Assembly (NCBI GenBank): GCA_902798365.1
Contig: CADBWP010000002.1
Span: forward strand, 38,434 to 102,304
Length of the DNA stretch: 63,871 nt
Direction of reading: 5' to 3'
Source of the DNA: an uncultured Ruminococcus sp.
GTDB taxonomy: Bacteria; Bacillota; Clostridia; Oscillospirales; Acutalibacteraceae
Each line of letters starts with the position of its first letter. Within the stretch, counting starts at the first letter, position 1. This document shows positions 27,586 through 36,259 of this stretch, piece by piece. A program made the position numbers and the translations under genes. Below the pieces are notes generated by a model that saw only the letters and a program-made list of their open reading frames with translations, had not been told where the DNA came from and did no database searches.

Positions 27586-28751
27586 ACAGTACCATGAAAA
27601 CAATCATAACTAAAACAACAGCCATACTGTTGTTTGCAGTCTTGCTGTCGCTTTCCTGTATTATGCCGAGTGCAGTCTCCGAAGACGACCTTATGCGTCA
27701 CTATAATGCAACGGCAGAAAAGCTTTTGTCAGACCCCGTTCCACAGGTCGGCTCCATGGGCGGAGAATGGGAGATAATAGGTCTTGCACGGTCGGGCAGG
27801 TTATCTGCGGAAGCGGCGGAGGCTTACTATCAAAACGTTGCAGGCTTTGTTGCCGATAAAAACAGCGCCGTGCTTAACAAGCGCAAGTCAACCGACAATT
27901 CGCGTGTTATTTTAGCGTTGTCGGCAATCAACAGGGACGCAAGAGATGTATCCGGCTTTGACTTGCTTTCTCCGCTGTCGGATTTTGACTATGTAAAACG
28001 GCAGGGTATAAACGGCGTTATTTGGGCGCTTATTGCGCTCGATTCAAAAAACTATCCGGTGGCTTCGGGCTCCGATCCTTCAATAAGAGAACGGCTTGTT
28101 GAACACATTCTTTCCGCTCAGCTGCCCGACGGAGGCTGGACGGGAAGCGGCGATATATCCGACCCGGACATAACCGCCATGGCGTTGCAGGCGCTCGCGC
28201 CGTATTGTCGTTATGATAACAGCGTACAAGCTGCTGTTGACAAGGCTGTTGAACTGCTGTCGTCATTGGTGTTGTCTGACAACGCGCATTTGTTCACCCC
28301 CGAAACCGACGCGCAAATAATAACCGCGCTTGCATCCCTCGGCATCGACCCGACCCGTGACGAAAGGTTTTGCAAGAATGGGTCAGACCTTACCGATTAT
28401 ATTATGCAGTACGCCGTTGACGGTGGCTTTGAGCATGAAAAAAACGGCGGCTTCAACCAAATGAGCACCGAGCAGGCTTTTTACTCACTAACAGCTTACT
28501 ATCGACTTTTAAACGGGAACACCACTCTCTATGACATGACCGACACGGGGATGATTTCCGGTTTTATGTATGATTTTAACCGCGACGGCATTGAGGATAT
28601 CAACGATGTCACAACGCTTCAAGCCGTACTTGCCGAGTATGAGGAGCTGCCTGCGTTTGAAAAAAGGATAGCCGACAAAAACAAAAACGGCGTTATCGAT
28701 ATTACCGACGCCGCTGCTTTGCAATACCGTTTGGCATTTGAAAAGGATTAA
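27582..28751 (+). CDS. Secreted alpha/alpha-toroid (transcobalamin alpha-like) protein with dockerin
   Basis: A 389-residue secreted protein. The signal peptide covers about residues 1-33. The body (about 50-325) consists of helical repeats like those of prenyltransferase/squalene-cyclase toroids, with GEWEIIGLARSGRL, WALIALDSKNY, SAQLPDGGWTGSGDISDPDI and ITALASLGIDP. The N-terminal half of animal intrinsic factor and transcobalamin has the same fold. A type I dockerin ends the protein (about 331-389; DFNRDGIEDIND and DKNKNGVIDITD). Terpene cyclase activity is unlikely because the protein is exported and lies beside DUF4430 and ECF genes. A corrinoid-binding role is inferred. Confidence 0.82.
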   Translation: MNSTMKTIITKTTAILLFAVLLSLSCIMPSAVSEDDLMRHYNATAEKLLSDPVPQVGSMGGEWEIIGLARSGRLSAEAAEAYYQNVAGFVADKNSAVLNKRKSTDNSRVILALSAINRDARDVSGFDLLSPLSDFDYVKRQGINGVIWALIALDSKNYPVASGSDPSIRERLVEHILSAQLPDGGWTGSGDISDPDITAMALQALAPYCRYDNSVQAAVDKAVELLSSLVLSDNAHLFTPETDAQIITALASLGIDPTRDERFCKNGSDLTDYIMQYAVDGGFEHEKNGGFNQMSTEQAFYSLTAYYRLLNGNTTLYDMTDTGMISGFMYDFNRDGIEDINDVTTLQAVLAEYEELPAFEKRIADKNKNGVIDITDAAALQYRLAFEKD

Positions 28752-28754
28752 GCT

Positions 28755-29594
28755 ATGACAGCTTTTTTAAAAAAATATAAATTCTATATAATAGCTGCCG
28801 CTGTGGCTGTTGTTGTTCTGATAATCGCGTTTGTTAGCGGCGGAAGCGTTTCGCCGCAGCAAATCCCGGCTCCTGCAAAAGCGACCGCAGACAGCGCGGA
28901 AACAACAGTCGTGCCGCAAAGCTCAGATGCTGCCGTAGCTGTGACAGAGGCTGCAACAGAGAACACTTCCACCGAGCCTTCGACCGCAAAGCTTGTCGAG
29001 ACATCCGCGTCTGCCGCTGTTGCTTCAACAGGTGCAGAACCTACACAGGCTCAAACGGAAAACGATACTAAAGAAGAACCTCATACTCAGCCTGCCGAGA
29101 CGCGCACCGAAGCAGCGGAAACACACAAAACCGACCCCGTTCCCGCTCAAAAACCTGCGCCTGTTGAGCCGCAGGAACAAACCACCGAGGACAAAAAATC
29201 GGTTTGCACCTTTTCGATTTCCTGCACAGCGATACTAAATCATAAGGATGAAATAGATGATGCCGTTCTTGAGCTTGTGCCGGACGACGGCTGGCTGCTA
29301 AAGCCCGTTACGGTGGAAATAGCAGAGGGCGAAAGCGTTTTTGAAGTGACAAAGCGCATATGCCGCGACAACGGTATTCATTTTGAATTCAGCTTTAATC
29401 CCGCATTTAATTCGGCATATATTGAAGGAATAGGAAACATCTATGAGTTTGACTGCGGTGACAGCTCGGGCTGGTTGTATCAGGTCAACGACTGGTTTCC
29501 CAACTACGGCTGTTCACGCTATGTTCTGCATGACGGAGATACCGTAAGCTGGCATTATTCCTGCGTTAACGGCGATTTTGCAGCGATTGATTAA
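28755..29594 (+). CDS. Membrane-anchored DUF4430 (transcobalamin-like beta) protein
   Basis: A 279-residue protein with an uncleaved-type N-terminal membrane segment at about residues 8-27, a long low-complexity Thr/Glu/Ala/Pro linker (~35-155), and a C-terminal DUF4430 domain at about 180-275. The domain shows VFEVTKRICRDNGIHFEF, SSGWLYQVNDWFP and LHDGDTVSWHYSC. Unlike the first DUF4430 protein it has no dockerin and seems tethered to the membrane through a wall-spanning linker. This placement would suit handover of a ligand to the ECF transporter encoded next. The start lies 3 bases after the previous stop. Confidence 0.82.
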   Translation: MTAFLKKYKFYIIAAAVAVVVLIIAFVSGGSVSPQQIPAPAKATADSAETTVVPQSSDAAVAVTEAATENTSTEPSTAKLVETSASAAVASTGAEPTQAQTENDTKEEPHTQPAETRTEAAETHKTDPVPAQKPAPVEPQEQTTEDKKSVCTFSISCTAILNHKDEIDDAVLELVPDDGWLLKPVTVEIAEGESVFEVTKRICRDNGIHFEFSFNPAFNSAYIEGIGNIYEFDCGDSSGWLYQVNDWFPNYGCSRYVLHDGDTVSWHYSCVNGDFAAID

Positions 29595-29602
29595 GATTGA
29601 CC

Positions 29603-30490
29603 ATGAAAGATTCATTTTCGGGTATGCACCCTATAACAAACCTCGTGTTTTTTGCGGCGGCATTGGGCTTTTCAATGTTTGTAATGCAGCCTGTTTGCGC
29701 TGCGCTTTCACTTACATGCGCTCTTGCAAACGCGCTGTATCTCGGAGGAAAAAAGACCGCTCTGTTCAGCCTGCGGTTTTTGCTGCCTGCCGTCATACTT
29801 ATTACAATAATCAATCCGCTAATAAATCACAGGGGAGCAACAATAATAGAATATCTGCCGTGGGGAAATCCGCTCACCTTAGAGTCGGTCGTGTTCGGCA
29901 TAATAAGCGCTGTGGTGCTGTGTTCGGCAGCACTGTGGTTTTCGTGCGTCAACAGAGTTATGACCTCGGACAAGCTTGTGTATCTTTTCGGCAAAACGGC
30001 TCCGTCGCTCGGGCTTTTGCTCTCTGTTTCGCTAAGATTTGTGCCGCACTTTGCGGCGGAGCTTAAGCAGACGGCAAAGGCACAAAAGCAGCTGTACAAC
30101 ACAGACGGCGCATCATTTGTAAAACGTCTGAAATTTAGCCTGCGGGTGCTGTCGGTTATGATAACCAAATCGCTTGAGGAAGCGGTTGATACGTCGGACT
30201 CAATGAAAAGCAGAGGCTACGGATTAAAAGGCCGCACAGCGTACTCGATTTATTCGTTCACAACATCCGATAAGGCTTTGACTGCTGTGATGATAGCAGA
30301 AATACTGATATTGTTAACAATTATAATCTTCGGCGGACTTGGATTCAGATACTTTCCGTCAATTAAAGGAAATCCTGCAAGCGCAGGCTCAATTGCTTTT
30401 TATACTGTTTATACGGCGTTTCTGCTCACACCGCTGATCATTAATGTGGGGGAGGGATTTAGATGGAAGCGCTCAAGGTCGAAAATCTGA
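29603..30490 (+). CDS. ECF transporter T component
   Basis: EcfT is the membrane scaffold that couples the ATPases to the S component. The 295-residue protein has about six membrane segments and the cytoplasmic coupling helices with EEAVDTSDSMKSRGYG, which includes the family Arg-Gly pair. The ATG at 29603 is preferred over the TTG at 29597; the ribosome binding site is weak, suggesting coupling to the previous gene, which ends 8 bases upstream. It overlaps the next gene by 28 bases. Its position in a riboswitch operon suggests a dedicated (group I-like) vitamin transporter rather than a shared module. Confidence 0.87.
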   Translation: MKDSFSGMHPITNLVFFAAALGFSMFVMQPVCAALSLTCALANALYLGGKKTALFSLRFLLPAVILITIINPLINHRGATIIEYLPWGNPLTLESVVFGIISAVVLCSAALWFSCVNRVMTSDKLVYLFGKTAPSLGLLLSVSLRFVPHFAAELKQTAKAQKQLYNTDGASFVKRLKFSLRVLSVMITKSLEEAVDTSDSMKSRGYGLKGRTAYSIYSFTTSDKALTAVMIAEILILLTIIIFGGLGFRYFPSIKGNPASAGSIAFYTVYTAFLLTPLIINVGEGFRWKRSRSKI

Positions 30491-33081
30491 GCTTTTGTTA
30501 CCCTAATACAAAGAAGCATGCCATAAAAGACATCAGCTTTTCGGTAGCTCACGGCGAATTTGTAACCCTTTGCGGTAAGTCTGCAAGCGGAAAAACAACT
30601 CTGCTGCGCCTTCTAAAGCCTACCGTTGCTCCGCACGGAAACAAAGAGGGAACAGTTGCTCTCGGCGGAAAGGAGCTTTATTCTCTGCCCATGCGCGAGC
30701 AGGCAGAAAAAATCGGCTTTGTCTGGCAATCGCCCGACAGTCGGCTTGTCACAGACAAGGTGTGGCATGAGCTTGCATTCGGGCTTGAAAACCTTGGCGA
30801 GTCAAACGATGTTATCAGACGCAGAGTTGCCGAAACCGCGTCTTTTTTTGGTATTCAGGAGTTTTTTGATAAAAGCGTTAACGAGCTTTCGGGCGGTCAA
30901 AAGCAGCTGTTGAGCCTTGCGTCCGTAATGGTTATGCAGCCCGAGATTTTGATACTTGATGAACCGACAGCCCAGCTTGACCCGATTGCGGCAGCGGATT
31001 TTTTAGCGTGCCTTTCAAGAATAAACCGTGAGCTCGGAACAACCGTTATCATTTCCGAGCACAGACTCGATGATGTCCTGCCCTTAAGCGACAGGGTATT
31101 GGCACTTGAGGGCGGAGAGCTTATCTGTAACTGTCCTCCCCGTGAAGCAGGAGTTGAGCTAAAGGAGCGTAACAACGCCTATTTTTCCTCTTTGCCGTCG
31201 CCCATGAGGATATGGAGCGCTGTTGAAACGGGTGGCGCCCCCTGTCCCGTTACGGTGACACAGGGCAGGGAATGGCTAAGCGGTTTTGCGGCGGAAAACA
31301 AGTTTTACGAATTGTATGAAGAAGATATTCCCGCCCCGGGAGATGTGGCGGTCTCACTTAAGAATATTTGGTTCCGTTACGAAAAAAACTCGCCCGATGT
31401 TATAAAAAACCTTTCGGCAGAGTTTCGACGCGGAGAGATCGTTTCCGTGTTGGGCGGCAACGGCGCAGGAAAATCAACCCTGCTCTCTATAATAAACGGC
31501 TCCAATAAACCGTACAGGAGAAAGGTTATTTCTAATAACGAATTATGCTTGACGTTACCGCAAAATCCCCAATTGCTGCTCGACGGGAAAACGGTTAAGG
31601 AAAGCCTTGAAAACGTTCTTAAAGACAGGGCTTTATCGGAAAACGAAATAACTAAAAGACTTTCCTATGTTACTTCGCTGTGTGGTTTGCAGGAATTGTC
31701 GGATCGCCATCCGTTTGATTTATCGGGCGGCGAAACACAGCGCGCAGCCCTCGCAAAGCTTTTGCTGCTAAAGCCCGGAATATTGCTGCTCGACGAGCCT
31801 ACAAAGGGACTTGACGCGCAGTTTAAGGCGGTGTTGGCAAATATACTGAAAACTCTTGCAGAACAGGGCGTTGCGGTTATTATGGTAAGCCACGACGTGG
31901 AATTTTGTGCTTCATGCAGCCACAGGTGCGCAATGCTATTCAACGGCGAGTTAACGGCGCAGGGCACGCCGCGAGAGTTTTTCGGCAGCAATATGTTTTA
32001 TGTCACCTCTGCACGCCGCATGTCAAAGGGAATCATACCGGACGCTGTAACTGCTGACGAAGTGATATATTGCTGCACGGGAAAAAGAACAGTTTCGGAT
32101 GTCAATACCGACATTGGGCTGTATGACGATGATACAAGCGATGATCAAAACTCATCCGATACAAAGCCTACGATGTCGCTTTGGCAAAGGATCATCTGCC
32201 TGTCGGGCGCTATACTTCTGCTTTTCGGAATAGCAGTAAATCTCGATTATCTTCCGTTTATTGCTTCATCAGCTCTTCCTCTGTGGCTTAACGCATTGTT
32301 TATTGCCGTTCCGTCGGTTATGCTGCTTATAACCTTAAATACGGGAGAGGGGGAGAACAAACAGACTATACGGAAACAAAAGCTGCCTAAACGCACAAAA
32401 GCGGCTGCGGCAATGGTACTGTTTGCCGTGCCCGTTACGATTTTTGCAGGCTCCTTTTATTTGTCCGATCAAAAATACCTGTTCATTTCATTATTGGTGC
32501 TTTTTGAGTGTATGCTTCCGTTTTTCCTGATTTTTGAGGGCAGAAAGCCGCAGGCGCGCGAGCTTGTAATTATCGCCGTGCTATGCGCGATCACCGTTGC
32601 AGGGCGAACCGCGTTTTTGGCGCTGCCGCAGGTAAAGCCGGTCATAGCCCTGGTAATCATTTCGGGCATAGCGCTGGGCGGAGAGTCCGGGTTTATGGTG
32701 GGTGCAGTCGGTATGCTTCTTTCAAACATATACTTCGGGCAGGGCGCATGGACGCCGTGGCAGATGTTTGCGGCAGGCATAATCGGATTCATATCGGGAG
32801 TGCTGATAAAGAAGAACCTGCTGGGCAAAAGCAGGCTGTTTTTAAGTATCTACGGCTTTATCGTAACGGTGGCTGTATATGGTCTTATAATGAACTTTTC
32901 TTCATTGGTGCTTTCTCATGCACCCCTTACCCGTGAATCACTTATTGCGTATTATGCGCAGGGGCTGCCGTTCGACATTGTTCACGGAATATCTACGGCT
33001 TTGGTGCTGTTCTTTTTTTCAAAACCTATGCTCGAAAAGCTTGATCGGATAAAAACAAAATACGGATTATACCGATCTTGA
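30463..33081 (+). CDS. Fused ECF ATPase-ATPase-S component
   Basis: An 872-residue polypeptide. ABC domain 1 (about 1-245) has Walker A GKSASGKTT (38-46), signature LSGGQKQLL and Walker B ILILDEPTAQLDP. ABC domain 2 (about 290-525) has GGNGAGKST, LSGGETQRAAL and LLLDEPTKGLD. After a linker (~540-570) comes a membrane region with about eight helices in which ARELVIIAVLCAITVAGR, GGESGFMVGA and GQGAWTPWQMFAAG follow the ECF S-component pattern of the CbrT-type proteins. All parts except EcfT are thus in one chain. Cobalamin or a related corrinoid is the inferred substrate, from the riboswitch and neighbours. Confidence 0.85.
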   Translation: MEALKVENLSFCYPNTKKHAIKDISFSVAHGEFVTLCGKSASGKTTLLRLLKPTVAPHGNKEGTVALGGKELYSLPMREQAEKIGFVWQSPDSRLVTDKVWHELAFGLENLGESNDVIRRRVAETASFFGIQEFFDKSVNELSGGQKQLLSLASVMVMQPEILILDEPTAQLDPIAAADFLACLSRINRELGTTVIISEHRLDDVLPLSDRVLALEGGELICNCPPREAGVELKERNNAYFSSLPSPMRIWSAVETGGAPCPVTVTQGREWLSGFAAENKFYELYEEDIPAPGDVAVSLKNIWFRYEKNSPDVIKNLSAEFRRGEIVSVLGGNGAGKSTLLSIINGSNKPYRRKVISNNELCLTLPQNPQLLLDGKTVKESLENVLKDRALSENEITKRLSYVTSLCGLQELSDRHPFDLSGGETQRAALAKLLLLKPGILLLDEPTKGLDAQFKAVLANILKTLAEQGVAVIMVSHDVEFCASCSHRCAMLFNGELTAQGTPREFFGSNMFYVTSARRMSKGIIPDAVTADEVIYCCTGKRTVSDVNTDIGLYDDDTSDDQNSSDTKPTMSLWQRIICLSGAILLLFGIAVNLDYLPFIASSALPLWLNALFIAVPSVMLLITLNTGEGENKQTIRKQKLPKRTKAAAAMVLFAVPVTIFAGSFYLSDQKYLFISLLVLFECMLPFFLIFEGRKPQARELVIIAVLCAITVAGRTAFLALPQVKPVIALVIISGIALGGESGFMVGAVGMLLSNIYFGQGAWTPWQMFAAGIIGFISGVLIKKNLLGKSRLFLSIYGFIVTVAVYGLIMNFSSLVLSHAPLTRESLIAYYAQGLPFDIVHGISTALVLFFFSKPMLEKLDRIKTKYGLYRS

Positions 33082-33093
33082 ATTATTTATAAA

Positions 33094-33134
33094 AACAGCG
33101 TCAAAAAGGCATCCTGTGTCTTTTTGACGCTGTT
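33094..33134. terminator. Bidirectional terminator after the ECF operon
   Basis: A perfect 15-bp stem: AACAGCGTCAAAAAG (33094-33108) with CTTTTTGACGCTGTT (33120-33134), loop of 11 bases. It lies between the convergent ECF and map genes. Confidence 0.85.
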
Positions 33135-33151
33135 GTAGTTATCGATGTCGG

Positions 33152-34024
33152 TCAGTAGCTGATTATCTCGTATCCGTCATCCGTGACAAGCACCTGAATC
33201 TCCCATTGAGCGGAGGGGAGACCGTCGCGGGTGTAAATTGTCCAGCCGTTTTCTTCGTCAGTAAAAACCTCGGGTCTTCCCATGTTTATCATGGGCTCTA
33301 TAGTGAAGCAGAAGCCCGGCACCATAAGCATTTCGGTGCCATTCTCGGCAACATAGCTTACCCAAGGCTCCTCGTGAAACTCAAGTCCTATGCCGTGTCC
33401 GCCAATTTCCCTAACAACCGAATACCCGTTGCTTTTTACATAATCATTTATCGCCTGTGCCATATCGCCGAGAAAGCCCCACGGCTTTACTGCCTTTAAA
33501 CCCTCTTCAAGAGCTTGTTTTGCAACTTCTACAAGGCGTTTTTTATCTTCGCTTACTTCGCCTATGCAAAACATTCTTGAAGAATCCGAATAATAGCCGT
33601 TCAGATTTGTTGAAACGTCAACATTTACAATATCGCCGTCCTTCAGAATAATATCGTCGGAGGGAATACCGTGGCAAACCTCGTCGTTGACAGAGGTGCA
33701 AACGCTTTTGGGAAAGCCGTTGTAGTTTAGCGGCGCGGGAATACCGCCCATTTTTTGGGTCTGCTCGCTGACCCATCGGTCGATTTCGGCGGTAGAAACA
33801 CCTGCCTTGATGTGCTCTGCAACATAATCGAGCACCGCAATGTTTATTTTTGCGCTTTCTTTTATTTTTTCTATCTGCGCAGGTGTTTTTATTATGTCGT
33901 GGTCGGGAACGATATGACCTTCGCCCTCAATCTCCTCAATGCGCTCGTCAAAGTCGATGTGGCATTTTTTATACTTTTTGCCGCTGCCGCACCAGCAAGC
34001 GTCATTTCTTCCGGGTTTCTTCAT
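33152..34024 (-). CDS. map: Methionine aminopeptidase with N-terminal SEC-C zinc motif
   Basis: MAP removes the initiator methionine from nascent proteins. The 290-residue protein starts with a SEC-C type zinc motif, GRNDACWCGSGKKYKKCH, typical of the MAP1c-like clostridial form, and continues with the pita-bread catalytic domain. Metal ligands are visible in VNVDVSTNLNGYYSDSS, GHGIGLEFHEEP and FTIEPMINMG. The ATG at 34024 has a GGAGG site; an upstream ATG at 34081 would overlap the promoter and is rejected. The SEC-C motif probably helps docking to the ribosome or other proteins. Confidence 0.93.
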   Translation of the reverse strand: MKKPGRNDACWCGSGKKYKKCHIDFDERIEEIEGEGHIVPDHDIIKTPAQIEKIKESAKINIAVLDYVAEHIKAGVSTAEIDRWVSEQTQKMGGIPAPLNYNGFPKSVCTSVNDEVCHGIPSDDIILKDGDIVNVDVSTNLNGYYSDSSRMFCIGEVSEDKKRLVEVAKQALEEGLKAVKPWGFLGDMAQAINDYVKSNGYSVVREIGGHGIGLEFHEEPWVSYVAENGTEMLMVPGFCFTIEPMINMGRPEVFTDEENGWTIYTRDGLPSAQWEIQVLVTDDGYEIISY

Positions 34025-34058
34025 GTAATGCGCCTCCAAAATATCCTTATCGGCACTA

Positions 34059-34087
34059 ATTATACCACTTTGCCGCATCAACTACAA
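34059..34087 (-). promoter_or_regulatory. Promoter of map
   Basis: On the minus strand, TTGTAG (34087-34082) and TATAAT (34064-34059) with a 17-base spacer. It points away from the cwlD promoter; the two -35 boxes are 17 bases apart. Confidence 0.75.
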
Positions 34088-34104
34088 GATATATTTCATT
34101 TTTG

Positions 34105-34133
34105 TTGCCATAATAAACGAAATGATGTATAAT
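34105..34133 (+). promoter_or_regulatory. Promoter of cwlD-radA
   Basis: TTGCCA (34105-34110) and TATAAT (34128-34133) with a 17-base spacer. The -10 box lies inside an ACGAAA/TTTCGT inverted repeat (34117-34141), which could be an operator. Confidence 0.7.
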
Positions 34134-34174
34134 TGTTTCGTGCCTTTGCATAAGACTATTGCAGAGGTGCTTCC

Positions 34175-34882
34175 ATGAAACCGAAAAAGATCATATGGCT
34201 GTCTGTGATAACACTCAGCCTTGCGATGTTTATATATCTTATGCTGTGTTCGGCAAAAAAGGTGAGCGTTAGCGTCGATGCACAGCCTAAAAGACCGCTG
34301 CCCTGTATCGTGATAGACCCGGGTCACGGCGGAGAGGACGGCGGCGCCGTGTGCGGAGATGTGCTTGAAAAGGATATAAACCTGTTAATATCGCGCGATA
34401 CGGCAGACCTTTTTACACTTTTCGGTTTTCCCGTGACAATGACTCGCACCTCGGACGATGCGCTGACCGAGGAAGGGGAGAGCGTAAAGGAACGAAAGTA
34501 TAACGATATGCGGCTTCGGCTGGATATTTACAATTCCTCGCCCGATAATGTTATTATAAGTATTCATCAAAACAAGTTTTCAAACGCTCAGTCGCACGGA
34601 GCCCAGATTTTTTATTCACCTAACGATCCCGGAAGCGCGCTGCTTGCGGAAAGCATAAGGTTTTCCGTATGCTCGTCCCTGCAACCGGAAAACGACCGTG
34701 AATGTAAGGCAGCCGGCAAGGAAATATATCTTTTGAAAAACACCGAAAACACAGCTGTTTTGGTTGAGTGCGGATTCCTTTCAAACAAAAACGAGCGGCA
34801 AAAGCTCTTGACCGACGATTATCAAAAGGATATGTCGCTTGCCATAACAACAGGTTTTTTGGACTATTACAATTCAAACTGA
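34175..34882 (+). CDS. cwlD: CwlD-like N-acetylmuramoyl-L-alanine amidase
   Basis: A 235-residue amidase_3 family enzyme with an N-terminal membrane or signal segment at about residues 6-24. It cleaves the bond between muramic acid and L-alanine in peptidoglycan. Zinc ligands lie in VIDPGHGGEDGG, VLEKDINL and SIHQNKF, and the catalytic Glu in AVLVECGFLSN. Length and architecture match CwlD, which makes muramic-delta-lactam precursors in the spore cortex; whether this organism sporulates is not shown here, so a general wall role remains possible. It precedes radA by 15 bases. Confidence 0.85.
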   Translation: MKPKKIIWLSVITLSLAMFIYLMLCSAKKVSVSVDAQPKRPLPCIVIDPGHGGEDGGAVCGDVLEKDINLLISRDTADLFTLFGFPVTMTRTSDDALTEEGESVKERKYNDMRLRLDIYNSSPDNVIISIHQNKFSNAQSHGAQIFYSPNDPGSALLAESIRFSVCSSLQPENDRECKAAGKEIYLLKNTENTAVLVECGFLSNKNERQKLLTDDYQKDMSLAITTGFLDYYNSN

Positions 34883-34897
34883 CGGAAGTGATAAGCA

Positions 34898-36259
34898 ATG
34901 GCAAAAATAAAAAGTGTGTATATCTGCTCGGAATGTGGTTATGAATCTCCGAAATGGTACGGAAAATGCCCGTCCTGCGGAGAATGGAACACTATGAACG
35001 AGGAAATTAAGGACACGGCAAAAACAGCTCCGGCTGCCAAGAGCAGGTCGTTTTCAGCGTATTCAAGACCGTTTTCAATAGATGAGATCACCACCGACGA
35101 CGAGCACCGTTACGACACGGGCAGCAAGGAGCTTAACCGCGTTTTGGGCGGCGGAATAGTTAAGGGCAGCCTTATTCTTTTGGGCGGCGATCCCGGAATA
35201 GGCAAGTCAACCGTGCTTATGCAGATCTGTCAGTATCTCGGCGATACGCTTAAGATACTTTACGTTTCGGGAGAGGAATCAAAGCGTCAGCTAAAGCTGC
35301 GTGCAATTCGTCTCGGTGTAAGCTCACCGAACCTGTTTGTAATGACCGAAACCGACGTTGAGGCGGTGTGCGAGCAAATAAAAAGCCTCAAGCCGGATTT
35401 AGTGATGATAGATTCAATTCAGACCATGAACCTTACAGAGCTCAACTCGTCGCCCGGAAGCGTAACTCAGGTCAGGGAGTGCACCAACTGTCTTATGCGC
35501 ACGGCAAAGGGGCTTGACATTCCCATGTTCGTTGTCGGTCACGTCAACAAGGAAGGCTCTATCGCGGGACCAAAGGTGCTTGAGCATATTGTAGATACTG
35601 TTTTGCATTTTGAGGGCGACAAGCAGATGAGCTGCCGCATTTTGCGCGCTGTAAAAAACCGCTACGGCTCCACCAACGAAATAGGTGTGTTTGAAATGAC
35701 CGACAAGGGCTTGCAGGAGGTTGAAAATCCCTCTGTTATGCTGCTTTCGGGCAGACCTACAAATGTTTCGGGAACCTGCGTGACCTGTACTGTTGAAGGC
35801 TCGCGTCCGATACTTGCCGAAACCCAGGGACTCGCCACTCAGTCGGGCTACGGAAATGCTCGCCGCATGGCAACGGGCTATGACTATAACCGCCTGTCCA
35901 TGCTGCTTGCGGTGCTTGAAAAGCGCGCAGGCTATTACTTTTCCAACAACGACGCATATATAAATATCGTGGGCGGTCTTCGTGTTGATGAACCTGCGGT
36001 TGACCTTTCCATAGCAATGGCTCTTATCAGCAGCCTAAAGGATACTCCCATTGATGAAAATGCAGTTGTTTTCGGAGAAATCGGACTTGCAGGCGAAATA
36101 CGCTCTGTTTCTCAGGCGCAAATGCGCGTCAATGAGGCTGTCAGATTGGGGTTTGAAAAGATTGTTATGCCGTATCACAATCTGAAAGGCGTAACCTGTG
36201 ACAACGCGCTGCTTATCGGTGTAAAAAACATCCGAGAGGCATTTGAGGCGATAAGCTGA
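34898..36259 (+). CDS. radA: DNA repair protein RadA (Sms)
   Basis: RadA is a RecA-like ATPase and helicase that processes recombination intermediates. The 453-residue protein has an N-terminal zinc finger (CSECGYESPKWYGKCPSCGEW), Walker A GGDPGIGKST, the RadA-specific KNRYGSTNEIG motif, and a C-terminal Lon-protease-like domain of ring-forming type (VGGLRVDEPAVDLSIAMALIS). It starts 15 bases after cwlD and its stop overlaps the next start by one base, forming a three-gene operon. Confidence 0.96.
   Translation: MAKIKSVYICSECGYESPKWYGKCPSCGEWNTMNEEIKDTAKTAPAAKSRSFSAYSRPFSIDEITTDDEHRYDTGSKELNRVLGGGIVKGSLILLGGDPGIGKSTVLMQICQYLGDTLKILYVSGEESKRQLKLRAIRLGVSSPNLFVMTETDVEAVCEQIKSLKPDLVMIDSIQTMNLTELNSSPGSVTQVRECTNCLMRTAKGLDIPMFVVGHVNKEGSIAGPKVLEHIVDTVLHFEGDKQMSCRILRAVKNRYGSTNEIGVFEMTDKGLQEVENPSVMLLSGRPTNVSGTCVTCTVEGSRPILAETQGLATQSGYGNARRMATGYDYNRLSMLLAVLEKRAGYYFSNNDAYINIVGGLRVDEPAVDLSIAMALISSLKDTPIDENAVVFGEIGLAGEIRSVSQAQMRVNEAVRLGFEKIVMPYHNLKGVTCDNALLIGVKNIREAFEAIS

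Noticed and set aside
27582-28751. Terpene or squalene cyclase
   Set aside because: The toroid repeats suggest it, but the protein is exported, carries a dockerin, and lies in a vitamin-transport-type operon. I did not see the usual DXDD-type catalytic motif.
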